From contig NW_023601543.1 of NCBI RefSeq assembly GCF_014898055.3, forward strand, positions 61,703,782 to 61,767,781: 64,000 nucleotides of DNA, in the 5' to 3' direction. The position numbers and the translations under genes were made by a program. This DNA comes from Talpa occidentalis (taxonomy: Eukaryota; Chordata; Mammalia; Eulipotyphla; Talpidae). Numbering within the stretch: the stretch's first letter is position 1; every line of letters begins with the position of its first letter. Positions 10,298 through 22,099 of this stretch are shown piece after piece. The notes beneath the pieces are model-generated. The model was not told where the DNA came from. It saw only the letters and a list, made by a program, of their open reading frames with translations, and searched no databases.

Positions 10298-12477
10298 CAT
10301 ATTCTTTATCTAGGAAGTCTTGTGTGGTTAACTTTTTGCATGATGATATAATCAATATAATCTTTAAGACATCAGGCATAAAGGACAGTGAAAGATACGT
10401 GATAGATATAATCTGAGAAATGAATCATGCTCCTTGGCCATTAAATTTGCAGCTTGTGACTGTGTCCGTGTAACTTTCTACTAAACAATTTCACAGAATT
10501 TTTACATTTATAATAAACTATTTCTTGGCTGAGGCAAGTGTTTGATAATATAGAGATAAAGCTTTAATCCCTACTGGATGGGTAAAGCAAGAGGCTAGAC
10601 TGGAAGAGAGTTGAAAAAAGTTACAAAAAAAAGTTTATTATACTCACAAGATTGTTAATTCCTGCAGAGTTGTGACAGTGTTTAACTACTCATGCTTTCT
10701 CAGAGTTCAACTCAAAGCATGGAACTTAATAAACGTTTAATAACATTAAGGGAGCAGCAAGAATTTTTGTTCATTACTAGGATGCAAAGTTGGGTGAATT
10801 TTCTTGTCCTTTGTTACTCTGAGGAACAAAGGTAAGTTACTTATCTTTGTTGAGATGAAGTTCCATATCTGTAAAATAAACAAAATAATACCAATCTTTT
10901 TATGAGCTTTGTTTAAGAGATTCTTGAGCAAATTCTACTGTACAAACTAAAAGTCCCTGAAGTCTATCATGGATTCGTTAGTCTTCTGTCCCTCAAGAAA
11001 AGGATAGAAATCAAAAATTGTGTGTATTAACTCTTCTTAAATTAGTCAAACAAAATTCTTTCTTAGAAAGATAAATTTCATGCTGTTGCAACAAATAGAA
11101 CATGCAACACTTACAAAGTCTCTGACAGGTGGATAAGAGTCTTTTCCAAAGCCTATGCCAGCTCGATGTTCAATTTTGGTTCTAAAAAAAAAACAAGGAA
11201 GGACCTGTTTATTGATGTTTTCTATAAGAGCATGGAATATTGCTTGGATCTTGTCACAACCAGTCATTTGTTCTCTAGAAGAAATTATGAAGGGAGTATG
11301 AATCCTGGCTTTGAAACAGTGCCCAGTGTGATAGTGAAACCTCCCATGTCTTCCCACTCACTGAACCCTTATCCCCAAATTAAAGGAGGAATAATTGTGA
11401 TCTTCTTTGATCTGTGAAAATTAGTACAAGTCTCACATGCAAAATCCGAAACCAATAAGTCTCTTAACTGACTGCTGTGTGTTATTGTTCTGAATAAATA
11501 AGACAATGAAAACACTGATCACCTATTGCCTAGATCATTGTAATCCCAAAATAGCCAGCACTTTTCATATCTTAAAAAATGAAGTCAGACAAGATTCCAT
11601 AGGCCCCTTTCACCCCATTCCTTCCCACTAAGCGCAAATTCTGGAAATTATGAAGAAACAACTAAAGAACAAGTCTAAATTGGTAGTAAAAAAAAAAGAA
11701 AATGAAATCTTTTGAGACTCCAAGATTGAATAAGCCAGCAGCACAGTGTGTTATGTGTCTGCACTCACTGGAAGAAGACTATCCAAACTCAGTCATCCCC
11801 TACCCCTGACCTAACAACACAAGGTAGTCCAAGTAGGCTAATTCCTCCCCTGCATTGAACAAGAGTCCATTTGGCAACATTAGGTATGACATCATCACAA
11901 GAGGGATCAGCAGGGAAGCTTATCAACAATACATATTTAGGCGAAATACTCTCCTTCTTGATGGTACCTAAATTCCCCAACCCCACCAAGAGGTACTGAA
12001 CTGTGTGGGTGTACTTAAAGTCTCAGTGTCAAGTCCAAATTGCTAGATAAGGGGAAAAACATGAAAGACAAGATAGGGGCCAACAAAAGGAGAAATTAGA
12101 TCATGTGTCATAGAAAGCTGTAGGAAATGACACTGAAATATTTGATGTTTGCCTTCGTCTGTTACTGCATGCTGCATAGAGGGTATGACTAGTTGAAAGT
12201 TACAAGGTCAGTGAGAGATGTTTCATGTCCATGTTTTACAATAAGGAAGAGCTAGTACTCAAGACATCACAGTAAACCCTGAAATCAGCAACAGGAATCA
12301 ATGAGAAAGCCAGAATTCAATAGGTCCTTCAAACAAACCTGAACAAATTGACCCTAAATGATTGCTTATCATGCTGGAATGAAGCAGGAATAATGTTCGA
12401 CTGAACCAGTGACCAACCCCACCAATATTAACTGGGTATCCACCAGGTGACCTTAGGCAGTACTTCTTTGGGATAAA
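10298..12477. other. Long unassigned stretch
   Basis: About 2.2 kb without a clear repeat. The sequence near 10690-10745 (GCATGGAACTTAATAAACGT) could be an L2 3' end remnant, but I cannot support it. There is no coding frame with recognisable domains. Confidence 0.35.
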
Positions 12478-12855
12478 CAATAAGTCAGCAAACTTTTGCT
12501 ATAAGGGCCAGACAGTAAATAGCTGAGACTTTGTGAGCCATATGGTCTCTATCACAATGACTCAACATTATTCTTTTTTTTAAATAATAAATTTTATTTT
12601 TATATTCCCCATACAATTTCAACACCCCCATTCTGACCCCAGTCCCTCCGACTCAACATTATTCTTAAAGAGCAAAAGCAGTCATGACTATATGTAATCA
12701 AATGTGTGTGACTGTGTGCCAATACAACTTTTATGTGAATGCTGAAATTTGAATTTTGTATAATTCTTATGCGTCAAGAAATATTATTTTGTTTTCATTT
12801 TTTTCAACTATTTAAAAATGTAAAAACCAGAGGACTGTAGTTTGCCGACTCCTGA
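12478..12855 (+). mobile_element. hAT-type MER element (CAGGGGTCGGCAAAC family)
   Basis: The left inverted repeat includes GTCAGCAAACTTTTGCTATA and the right includes GTAGTTTGCCGACTCCTG. Between them are GGGCCAGACAGTAAATAGCT, the GAGCCATATGGTCTCTATCA block, AAAAGCAGTCATGACTATAT and GTGTGCCAATACAACTTTTA, all in the order of the well-known non-autonomous hAT element. It is split by a 74-bp L1 insert at 12576-12649. The exact family number is uncertain. Confidence 0.8.
12576..12649 (-). mobile_element. Extremely 5'-truncated L1 3' end (74 bp)
   Basis: On the minus strand this is only the last stretch of the lineage-specific L1 3' UTR (GGGGTGTTGAAATTGTATGG, then GGAATATAAAAATAAAA) and its tail. 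It is bracketed by a perfect 17-bp duplication, GACTCAACATTATTCTT, at 12559-12575 and 12650-12666, inside the hAT element. Confidence 0.92.
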
Positions 12856-13101
12856 CATAAAGAGTACATAGCTCACTAGCACTAACTGGGCATTCCACCA
12901 GTTATCCAAGTGATATTTGTTAATAGTGAACAAACCATTTGTGTTATATAAGCAATGACTTGATTTTTATCAGTGCAGTTGGACATTTTAAATAATACTC
13001 GAGCTAAAATAGTCTTATTTTGATTGACTTTTAATCTAATGCTAATTATTGAGACTTATGGCCCATTTGATGGTCTAAAGAGCATTGCTTGATCACTTTA
13101 G

Positions 13102-13376
13102 ATTTGTTTTTCTTTTTTTATATTTTATTTATTTATTTATACAAGCACTGGGTACAGTCAGAAGCGCGAGAGGGTGAGAGAATTCACCAGAGCCAGAGCA
13201 GGGAACAGAACAGGCAGACTGACAAAACACACTGATGAGGGGAGCAGCGGGTGTGGCAGGAGAGGTCTGCATGCCATGTGGGACCCTCGCCAGCAGCCGG
13301 AGATCAAACTGGTGCTGCAGATGCTGCGGGCAGCTTCACAGCCCAGCTCTCAACCACTGGCCACCGGGGGAGGCCC
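13102..13376 (-). mobile_element. T+ tRNA-derived SINE, subfamily B
   Basis: Minus-strand type B copy (AAGCACTGGGTACAGTCAGA, GAGAATTCACCAGAGCC). Flanks TGATCACTTTAG (13090-13101) and TGATCCCTTCAG (13377-13388) look like a slightly diverged duplication. Confidence 0.9.
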
Positions 13377-13380
13377 TGAT

Positions 13381-14035
13381 CCCTTCAGTTTTGACTTCAA
13401 AAAATATCCTGAACCCATTCATTTCTTATCAGTTCCATCAAAGATTCTCTAGTCTAAGTCACCAACATCTTTTTTTTTTCCTCTTTTTTTATATAATTCT
13501 TACATCATTTTTCATTTTTTCACAATGTATACATTTTCATTTTGGGTATAGTCCCCATACAATTCCCACCGCCCTTATTTTGACCCTAATCCTTCCTCTC
13601 ATCCCTCCCCTTCCCAAAGTGTGTCTCTGGTTTATAGTTGTTTGTTGATTTTGATTTTTTTCTTTATTATAATTAGTCTTTTTCCTCGTCTCTTATTTAA
13701 GTTTTCTAAATTCCTGCTATGAGCGAGACCATCCGGTATCTTTCTTTTTCTTTCTGGCTCATTTCGCTGAGCATGATTCCTTCCAGCTCCATCCATGTCA
13801 CTATCATCTTTTAACTGAATCACTGCAATGCCTTCTTGACTCTTTCCCTTTTCATATTGCAAACTCTTCTGCATACAGCAACCAAATAACCCCTTTGAAA
13901 TGTCTGATCCTGTCACTCTTCTGGGAAGAACCTTACAGTTTTTCCATACACATTTAATCATCTACAAAGCCTTCATCTAACTCTCTGTTGCAAGTCTGAT
14001 TCCCCATCTGAGATAGAGTTCAGAGGGCTGGATAC
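13381..14035 (+). mobile_element. L2 fragment, interrupted
   Basis: The 13797-14035 part carries TCACTATCATCTTTTAACTG, ATCACTGCAATGCCTTC, TCTGATCCTGTCACTCTTCT, AACCTTACAGTTTTTCC and ACAAAGCCTTCATC, which follow the L2 order of CACCATCATC, TTACTGCAAT, TGATCATGTCACTC, CTTCAATGGCT. The 13381-13457 part is probably the same element, separated by an L1 insertion at 13475-13796. Confidence 0.7.
13475..13796 (-). mobile_element. 5'-truncated lineage-specific L1 3' end
   Basis: On the minus strand it starts CATGGATGGAGCTGGAAGGA and ends in an AT-rich tail, spanning the last codons of ORF2 (…ATWMELEGIMLSE…EKYRMVS) and the 3' UTR with its purine-rich block. The flanks GTCACCAACATCTTTT (13458-13473) and GTCACTATCATCTTTT (13797-13812) form a 16-bp duplication with two differences. 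Confidence 0.88.
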
Positions 14036-14385
14036 TCACTGGGGAGTGCCCTTCAGATCAACATCTGTGGAAGGGAGGGGAAACAAAGCAAGCGTGGCCA
14101 GAAGAAGATGTTTAAAAGCAATGTACGTTCAACAACAGTGTTGGCGGTTTTTTTTTTTTTTTTTTGTTAGAATGACCTTTTAGAGTTGTCCTAAGTTACA
14201 CCAAAAAGCTGGACCTTTCAGCTTCTCATTGGCATTCACTAGATGTGAACAATAATGTGAAGGGTATGATCTTGGCTTTGGTGATTCTCGCCAACTGGGG
14301 AGTCCCTGAAAAGTCTTCCTATGGCACTCCCAAAGAGAGGGCAGAAAATCCACTAAAAGTGGAGCTAGTCAGAACATCACAATGC
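14036..14385. other. Unassigned insert between L2 pieces
   Basis: Contains a poly(T) run at about 14149-14165. It lies between two colinear L2 segments, so it may be an inserted element, but I do not recognise it. Confidence 0.35.
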
Positions 14386-14469
14386 CCAACACACTCTCCT
14401 ACCCCATCTCCTATCATTCCTCCACTGGTCCAGTTGCATCAGATAAAATAGTACCCTTTTTTTTTCTTA

Positions 14470-14880
14470 AATCAAATATGATCAATCTTCAGGAAATTTG
14501 CCCTTGATCTTCCATCCCCATAGAGCATTCTTCCCACAGATATCTGTTCGGATTACTTCCTCACTTTATTCATGTTTCTTCTCAACTGTAGTTACTGCAG
14601 ATAAAGTGTTTCTCTAACAACTCTGTCTAAAAGAATAGCCTCCATCACCCTCTATTTTTGTACCCCACATGATTATTCTTCATGGAATTTATAACTATCT
14701 GATACATAGAATATGTCTCTGTTTCCTTGATCACTTCTCTCTCTTACTAGAATATAAGCAACTTGAGTTCAGGAACTTAACTCCCTCATTTGTTGTTATA
14801 TCTCCAGAACCTGGAACAATGCATGGCTTGAAACAAATATGCAGTGAATGATTGTTAAATAAATACATGGAAGAATGAAC
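14470..14880 (+). mobile_element. L2 3' end
   Basis: The order TAGAGCATTCTTCCCACAGA, TTACTTCCTCACTTTATTCA, ACTAGAATATAAGCAACTTG, TCTCCAGAACCTGGAACAAT and GTGAATGATTGTTAAATAAA is the standard L2 3' end. It is probably the continuation of the L2 at 13381-14035. Confidence 0.82.
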
Positions 14881-16280
14881 TGCTTGACATTAATATATAA
14901 CACTGACATCTGTAGGATCAGCTTCTGATTATTTAAGTGCAGATAATGTCTTGCCATTCTAACATATGCAGTTCTCCACCCCTTCAGCTGACTATCAGAG
15001 TCCCCTGCCTAGAACATACAACTCAATCTCCAAGTCTATTTCCATAACAAGGCAGTTTCAGAACTTTTCTTTTACCACATCCCTTCTTTCAGTCCTTTCT
15101 TTAATTTCTTTGACACTCATTTCCAAACCAACTTCATTTGACCTTGTTATGTGAACATATTTGGGGCAAGAAGAAAAAGGGAGATCATGAACTATTAGTC
15201 AGACAATGACATTAGATCAAAAGCATTGAAAAAACATCCTTTCATTCTTATTTTACCTAATTTTAGCCTGAAGGCTATACCTATGATCAGTCTTCATTTT
15301 AAGACTGGAGAGTATAAATATTGATTTGACTAAATTAAATTCAAAACAGCTTGAACTCAGTAAAATCTTTTGTTCTCTTAGAGGTACTGAATTTTAATTA
15401 CAAGTAACTCATGTATTCTCTACCTTGGTCCAGAAAGAATGGTATCTTTTTTCATTGAATCTCATACCCAATGTGCTAATGACTATTGTTTTGATGTTAT
15501 TTAGAGGGTATAAATTTAAAAAGAATGTTTATTTAGTAAGTATCCTTTTTAAAGTTCCCTACTATGCCTCTGAGGTTTAAAAAGATAATGTTAGCTCTGC
15601 TTTCAAGGATTTTATGAAAAGGTTAACACATACAAAAAGTTAAAAATACAAAAGAATATATAATTAGAGTGGCTTAGGGGTAGGACACAAAATGGCCTTT
15701 GTTAGATGAACTACAGGTTACTTAATCAACATCTATTATGAAGAGACTGGAAGCCCAATGTATTGACTAGACTTTTAACCTAGAAACAACATGAATACCT
15801 TGCTGGATTTAAACAGAAGAAAAAAAAATTCATCAAAGTGTGTGGTGCTAAACCAACTTCAAAAGCCATAGAATCAGGCCTAGAAAAGAATAAGGTAACA
15901 ACTTGTTCAGTAGAAGTGAGGACTGTGAGGGTTTGGAAAGAGGATTACTGATACTTCCATGAATATTGGCCACTATCACCTGTACTACTAACTCTGTTAC
16001 CACTGCCATTCCTGGAATGACAAGCAATGAGTTTGTCCACTATACCTGACTCTTACCATTATTTGCCCCAAACTGGCATAACATGCTACTTTCAAACTGC
16101 AAAGGAGTCTGGGAAAAAAGTATTTGTTGTTTCAACCTTTAGATTGAGCACTTTTACAAATATAGACAAGGACATCAGATCCTGGTCTTTAAAAACAAAA
16201 ATTAACAGACACTAACATATGCAAGAAATAGTAAATTCTGCCAGTCTTTGCAATTTAGATGATGAAGCAGACTTTATAAT
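14881..16280. other. Unassigned sequence
   Basis: About 1.4 kb with no family I can name and no credible exon. Confidence 0.35.
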
Positions 16281-16400
16281 TTAATCAATTAATCAACATG
16301 CTTGACCTCTACCATGTGCAAGACTTTGTGTTAAGAGCTATGCATATATTAAATAAGATAAATACAGTTCTTATTTTAAATAGCTTCCTTATCCTGACAG
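16281..16400 (-). repeat. Possible MIR fragment
   Basis: TCTACCATGTGCAAGACTTT followed by GTGTTAAGAGCTATGCATAT resembles the antisense MIR phrase 'catgtgccaggcactgtgctaag'. The match is short and diverged. Confidence 0.4.
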
Positions 16401-18138
16401 GGGAAAAACAGTGTCAAGAGTAGCAGAATTCAAGGATAGCGCTAACTCTTGTCCATTTGTACATGTAATAAATATTGTTTCTTCAATCTTGTTTGAGTGG
16501 TAACTGTGAGGCAGTCATATTTTGAACAGAATTTAATATATTGTTGATATCCAATAAATATTTTTAATAATGAGGGTTTCTGGAGGAATAGCATCCAAGA
16601 ATATTTCAGCAGATGGTAAAACATTTTTGCACATTTAATTTCTGCCAAAGCAACCCTCTATCTTAGTTGTGAGTGGTAGAAAATCAAACAGAAAATTACA
16701 GACAGCTAGACAAAGCATGAGAAATGTCTGGTTTGAGCTATGGAGGAGGCTTATTCATTCAGTTAATCATTAGATTAACTGCATCCTTCCTTTATCTTTC
16801 ACAAGAAAGGACAAAATTTCCCGTACACACAGAGTGTACATTGTATTATCTCTTATATGCATCCACAGAAACACTGGAGGCGGGGAGTTATAGCAACCTC
16901 ATACTTACAGCAGACCTGTTTCTTGCATATTGAAGTGATATCAAGAAATTTTTAACATGGTTAAGTTCCTATCAGAAAACAATCATACTCTATTCTAATA
17001 ATCCTCAATTTACCAAAAAGATAACAAAGGTGCACACATTTACTAAAGACCAGAAATTCAAAGTGAGTTTTCCATTAGTTTAGTTCATGCTTTAGACTCA
17101 TTCTAGAACATATATACTGTTCAAACATCTCTGAGTGTGAGAAGATGGGAAAAGTTCCCTACTTTATAACTCAAGCATGAGGACAGTTAAGATTCCACAA
17201 AATAGTGCAGTTCTAATTTCATTCAACATGGTACTGAAAGCTTCTCAGTAAGTCAGTATGGAGCAGTTAAAAATAGAAAAAGTTCTGTGCTCTCTCTGGA
17301 TTAAGTGTCTACTAAATATAGTACAATAAGATGATAACATGTGTGTGTATATACACATATGAATATGCATATGTGTGTGCATACAAGATAGTGAAAATAA
17401 ACCAGACATGGTAAGCCTAGTACTATTCTACATTCCAGGAAACATGCATTATTTCAACAGTGGAAATTCAGAGGCTTCCTCCATACTAGTCCTGTCATTC
17501 CTTTTCTACTTTGAGTTGGCAGTTTCTGTGTATTTTTTGGCACACTTTCAAAGATGGGAAGTAGAGTGAGGAATTTTTGCTCAAAGTAAACAACCTATTA
17601 TCTATGAGTACATTACCTCCTTTCTTTTAAATCTATTGTGTAGTCCTCTTTCAATCAGCTTACTCATCAAAAAAAATAATAATAGTAATTATGTTTCACT
17701 TATCTTTTAGGATTATTTTGTTAGAAAAATTGTCTGAAATTTCATTTTCATTTTTAACTTAAAGTCACCATTCAGTGTAAGTTTCTTTAAATTAGTTGAT
17801 GTATGTCAAGATTGTAGGCACTTCAGGTGAGTAAAACATGGTGGGGATTAGGGAATCTTGCGGTTAATAGGCATAAAAAATGAGAAGAAATCAATGTATG
17901 TGTTTTATTTGAGCCAATTTTTCCAAATAAAGGAAATATTGATTTCATCTTAGCTCTTCTGAGGCTCTCTGTGCAAATGGTTAAGAGCCTCACATATCAC
18001 TGTTTTCCCAAACTCTATGTTCTTTAAAGGCAGGGGTTGCATGTTACACTTTCTTTTGGCCCTTGACAGTTTCCTAAGAAACATGAACTGCTTGGAAAAG
18101 AATTCCCATAAGTCACTGGTGTGTGAGATCAAAGAGCT
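16401..18138. other. Unassigned sequence
   Basis: About 1.7 kb. The only simple feature is an alternating purine-pyrimidine run (GTGTGTGTATATACACATAT) near 17341-17360. No gene or clear repeat. Confidence 0.35.
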
Positions 18139-18154
18139 GAAAGGGCTAGATTTT

Positions 18155-18424
18155 TTTAAAGACTTATTTATTTATGCACACAAGAACTGGGGTACAGGCC
18201 AGAGGTGCAGGGGGTGAGAGGATTCACCAGAGACAGAGTGGGGAACAGAACAGGCAGACTGACTGAAATACACTGCTGAGGGGAGCAGTGGGCTAGTCAG
18301 GAGAGGTCTGCTGTGCCATGTGGGTAGCTCCCTGGCCAGCTGGGGAATTGAACTCATGCTGCAGAGGCTGTGCATAGCTTCACAGTGCTGTGCTTAACCC
18401 CTTATGCCACCAGGGAGGCCCCAA
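18155..18424 (-). mobile_element. T+ tRNA-derived SINE, subfamily A
   Basis: Minus-strand type A copy (CACAAGAACTGGGGTACAGG, GAGGATTCACCAGAGAC). Flanked by GAAAGGGCTAGATTTT (18139-18154) and GAAAGGGCCAGATTTT (18425-18440). Confidence 0.92.
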
Positions 18425-18440
18425 GAAAGGGCCAGATTTT

Positions 18441-18889
18441 ATGATGTCAGTTCAGGCCTTTCCTTTCCCCCCATCCCAACCATGCACTTTTATTATGCAA
18501 ACTATGATTTTCTTTGCATTAATCTTAGATATACAGTAAGTTAAAACTTACTTTCTTTAAAATGATGTAGTTGAGGGGAATATTTGATGTTGTTTTTTTG
18601 TTTGTTGTTTTACAAAGGAAGGTACATTAAAATCATAATGTTGCTGTGTTCACTACCAATATTAATCATTCTAGATATTCTTTCTAAGTATAAACAGGAA
18701 ATTAAAAATCACAAATATTTGAAGAGAACAAATAACATAAAATAGTGAACCAATGAAAATAAGAGTAAATCATAAGTAAATAGAGTTAATGAAGGAAAAG
18801 AATATAAAATTTCAAAAATTCTAATTGGTATTTTCAAAGAGATTTGAAAGTATTTCACATATAAAAAGTTAAGAATTCTCTGAAAGCTA
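18441..18889. other. Unassigned sequence
   Basis: AT-rich, A-rich toward 18700-18880. No identifiable feature. Confidence 0.35.
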
Positions 18890-19070
18890 ATGATTATTGA
18901 ACACTCATTTTAAACCTTTTCTATATCTTCATTTAATCTTCAAAAAATCCTAGACTACATACTGGTATGATACCCACTTTATAGAAAAGGAGACTAAGTA
19001 CAGAGAGGATATTAACTTGCCAATGGTCATAGAGGTTGTTAAGTGGCAGAGACTGAATTTGAAGTAGTTT
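18890..19070 (-). repeat. MIR
   Basis: TTCATTTAATCTTCAAAAAA, CCCACTTTATAGAAAAGGAG, TAACTTGCCAATGGTCATAG and TTAAGTGGCAGAGACTGAAT track the antisense MIR consensus from its core to the tRNA-related side. Confidence 0.82.
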
Positions 19071-19480
19071 TTAGAATTTCAATATAGGATTGCTGAAATA
19101 AAAAAAAAAACTGTGTAGATGCCCTAATAATAAAATGGACACATATATGGCTGAAGACCATGAAATATTGAATGAAAGAATTCCTTCAGAATGAATAGAA
19201 AATGACAGTAATATAAATATTTTAAGATTGAAGTTAAGAAACACAGGGCAAAGAGTCAACACTGCCAAGAGTAATTCAACAGGAGAGAAAAGGAACTCAG
19301 AGCAAATCACTCACCAAGAAGTTTCCCTGAGCTGGAGACAAACATCCATTTTGGACAGAAAGGGTATCCTTTGAGAAAGTCACCTTCCATGGAGTAATCA
19401 TGGTGCAATTTGGAGCACCAAGTAGGAGGGAAATAGGGTTAGAAGTTTCCTGAAGGAAAAATAAAGATTGTTGTATAAAT
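19071..19480. other. Unassigned sequence
   Basis: No recognisable family or coding signal. Confidence 0.35.
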
Positions 19481-19882
19481 CAAGCTTCTCCAGAGAACCA
19501 AATGTGTATGTGTGCGTTTGTTAGTTCATTTATTTGTTTATTCATTCATCAATTCATTCATTCATTTTTAAGGACAGGCAGATCCATAGTTGCAGGACAA
19601 TCCAGCAAGTTGGAGTATCAGAGAGGAATTGCAATTCAAGTGCAAAAGCCGCGTGCTGACAAAATTTCTTCTTGTTCAAAGGAGGACAATACGTTCTTTC
19701 AAGCTTTCGACTGATTGGATGATGCCCATCTATACTAGGGAGAGGAATCTGCTTTACTCAAAGTTTGATTTTAATGTTAATATCATTCAAAAAACACCTT
19801 CACAGCAACATTCAGAGTTATGTCTGACCAAATATCTGTGCACCCTGGCCTAGCAAGTTGACATAGCTTAACCATCACAGTT
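19481..19882 (-). mobile_element. Old mammalian LTR-like repeat
   Basis: The phrase order TCCAGAGAACC, CGACTGATTGGATGATGCCC, AATCTGCTTTACTCAAAGTT, TTCAAAAAACACCTTCACAG, CCAAATATCTGTGCACCCTG and GTTGACATAGCTTAACCATC is familiar from an abundant mammalian interspersed repeat that I cannot name with certainty. Orientation is provisional. TTCATT repeats lie near 19520-19567. Confidence 0.5.
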
Positions 19883-19941
19883 GCTTCCCAGGAAACCAGA
19901 ATCAAATTGCGGTTAGATTTCTCATTAAAAACAACAACAAA

Positions 19942-20210
19942 GGCCTCCCCTTGTGGCGCAGCAGTTGAACGCTGGGCTGCAAAGCTGCAGCGCTGGCCAC
20001 CGGCGAGGTCGATCCCTGGCCACCGGCGAGGGTCCCACATGGCGCGCAGACCTCTCCTGCCACTCCCGCTGCTCCCCTCAGCAGTGTCTTTGGTCAGTCT
20101 ACCTGTTCTGCTCCCCGCTCTGGCTCTGGTGAATTCTCTCACCCTCCCGCACTTCTGAGTATACCCAGTGCTTGTATACATAAATAAATAAATCTTAAAA
20201 AAAAAAAAAA
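19942..20210 (+). mobile_element. T+ tRNA-derived SINE, subfamily B
   Basis: Head GGCCTCCCCTTGTGGCGCAG, type B body and tail, and a long A-rich end running into (CAACAG)-like sequence. A second copy begins only about 97 bp downstream in the same orientation. The flanking duplication is obscured by A-rich sequence. Confidence 0.9.
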
Positions 20211-20306
20211 ACAAAACAAAAAGCAACAGCAACAGCAACAAACCTCCCCCCGCTCCACGACTTTCTATGGGAAAATCTAAGCATGTATAAATGTTGACAG
20301 AAAAGT

Positions 20307-20565
20307 GTCTCCCTGGGGACCTAGCGGTTAAGTCTCAGCGCTAGCACCACTACAGCCAGAGTTCTATGCCCGGCCAGAGAGCTAACCCACATATGGCAAA
20401 ACACACCTCTCCTATTTTGTCGACTGCTCCCTTAGCAGTGTATTTCAGTAAATCCACCTGTGCTGCTCCCCACTCTGTCTCCAGTGAATCCTCTCAACCT
20501 TGCCCTTTGCACCTCTAGCCTACACCCCAATTCTTCTATGCAAAAATAAAAAATTATTTTAAAAA
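20307..20565 (+). mobile_element. T+ tRNA-derived SINE, subfamily A, diverged
   Basis: Head GTCTCCCTGGGGACCTAGCG, where the A-box region is mutated, then a type A body and a tail with ATGCAAAAATAAAAAATT. Flanked by TTGACAGAAAAGT at 20294-20306 and 20566-20578. Its divergence suggests one of the older copies here. Confidence 0.88.
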
Positions 20566-20578
20566 TTGACAGAAAAGT

Positions 20579-21424
20579 ACATCTATCAAATACATATCAC
20601 ACAGTTTAAACAATTGTGGTGAATCTTGCTCCTTCTAATCATTCCTCATTTTTGTTTCTTCTCACCAGTTTATTTTTAAGCAAATCCTATCTAAGACATC
20701 ACATTAATCTTAAGAAAAAGGGAATTAAGCCAAATAATGACCAAAAAAAAAAAAAAACATGTTACAAGTAGTCAGAAGTTGCAAATGACCTAAAGGCAGA
20801 GCATTCATGTGGTTGATATGACTGACTTTAATCTGTTTGGGGTGTATTAGAGGATGCTCAGTGTGCTAGGCCTCTCTCACACTCAACCAGATTCCCTAAA
20901 GTCCCATTCAGCACATTATTTTTATCTTCCATATTTTGACAATTTTTCTCAGTCCTTTAAAATTCTCATTGATTTCACTAATGAACAGAGGGCTGAATTT
21001 TGCTAATTTGCAAACCTGTGATTTCATGGCCAAGCTGGTGCTACCTTTTCCCAGATGACATTCTTAGAATTGAAAGAGCCAGATACACAGCAGTCCTCAT
21101 AGGACGGAAATGCATTCATGGATGAGAAATAAAATTGCAAGTTTATGGAGTGTCATTTCATATCTAGGCAGCCACGTTGTGCCTGGGTCTTTGGTTCAAA
21201 CAATTAGCAACATTATTGCTTCAATAAAGAATAAGTCAATTTCATGATTTTTTTTTCTTCTAGAGCAGGCTATTTTCCCCCTTGATAATGGAAAATTTCC
21301 AATGCAGAATTCACAGAACTGCCTTCAGAATTTTGAGATATTGAATTGGGGAGTACTCGTGCATTCAATAAGCATGCCTTTGGAAAGAGTAACAAAGCCT
21401 CGAGTCCATCACTCTGATATTTAC
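20579..21424. other. Mostly unique sequence
   Basis: About 0.85 kb. A polypyrimidine run with TTCTTCTAG near 21249-21263 resembles a 3' splice site, but nothing downstream supports an exon. Confidence 0.35.
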
Positions 21425-21860
21425 TTCAGTTATCTATTGCTGTATAGCAAACTACTGCATACCATAAATTTCAAATAACATTCATTTTATTTTTTTCATA
21501 ATTCTGTGGCCTGGGATATGCTCAGCTTGGGGTTCTTCTGTTAGAGCTCTCTGTGGTCATTAGCGGGGCTGAATTCAGCAGGCAGATTGATTGGGGGTGG
21601 GGCTCAGCCAGGCTTCTGGGATGACTGAGCTTCTCGCTCTTTCCATGTGGTCTGAGTCTCTTTCCAAATGGCCTCTCCACATGACGTCTTCATGCAGGTG
21701 GCCTCTCTCACAGAATAGTCAGACTTTTTACATGATATCCCAGACTCCTCAGAGCACCAAGCAAAAGATGCCAGACCTTCTTAAGGCTTGTACCCAGAGC
21801 TGGCAATGCAGCAATTCTACTGTGTTGTTTTGGCTAAAGCATGCACAGGTCTAGCCCAGA
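21425..21860 (-). mobile_element. MLT1-like LTR, antisense
   Basis: Starts CAGTTATCTATTGCTGTATA and CAAACTACTGCATACC, then TAATTCTGTGGCCTGGGATA, TGGGGCTCAGCCAGGCTTCT and CTTTCCATGTGGTCTGAGTC. This is the antisense order of a very common mammalian LTR. The family name is given with caution. Confidence 0.6.
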
Positions 21861-21932
21861 TACAAGATGGGAGAACACCCAAAGATGTGATACCAAGAAA
21901 TGTGACTAATTTGGGATCACCAATGCCTAAGA

Positions 21933-21934
<2 letters not shown>

Positions 21935-21990
<56 letters not shown>

Positions 21991-22026
21991 CATACACACA
22001 TACACACACATACACACACACACACA
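21935..22026. repeat. Compound microsatellite (TC)n-(CA)n
   Basis: About 27 TC units (21935-21988) run directly into CA-rich units with TACACACA interruptions. Strand-asymmetric polypyrimidine followed by alternating sequence. Confidence 0.97.
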
Positions 22027-22099
22027 ATGTATACACGAATATTTGAACTCTTCAGGAAATTTTAGATGGTTTCCAATAGCCACTATACATCAATATTAA

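Noticed and set aside
19783..20241. 152-codon minus-strand open frame
   Set aside because: It runs through a SINE in antisense. Similar frames recur in other SINE copies, so it is not a gene.
21249..21330. Possible exon after a polypyrimidine tract and CTAG
   Set aside because: No open frame of recognised family follows and no donor site could be justified.
21817..22099. Arg-Glu or Ser-Leu repeat proteins on either strand
   Set aside because: Translation artefacts of the (TC)n-(CA)n microsatellite.
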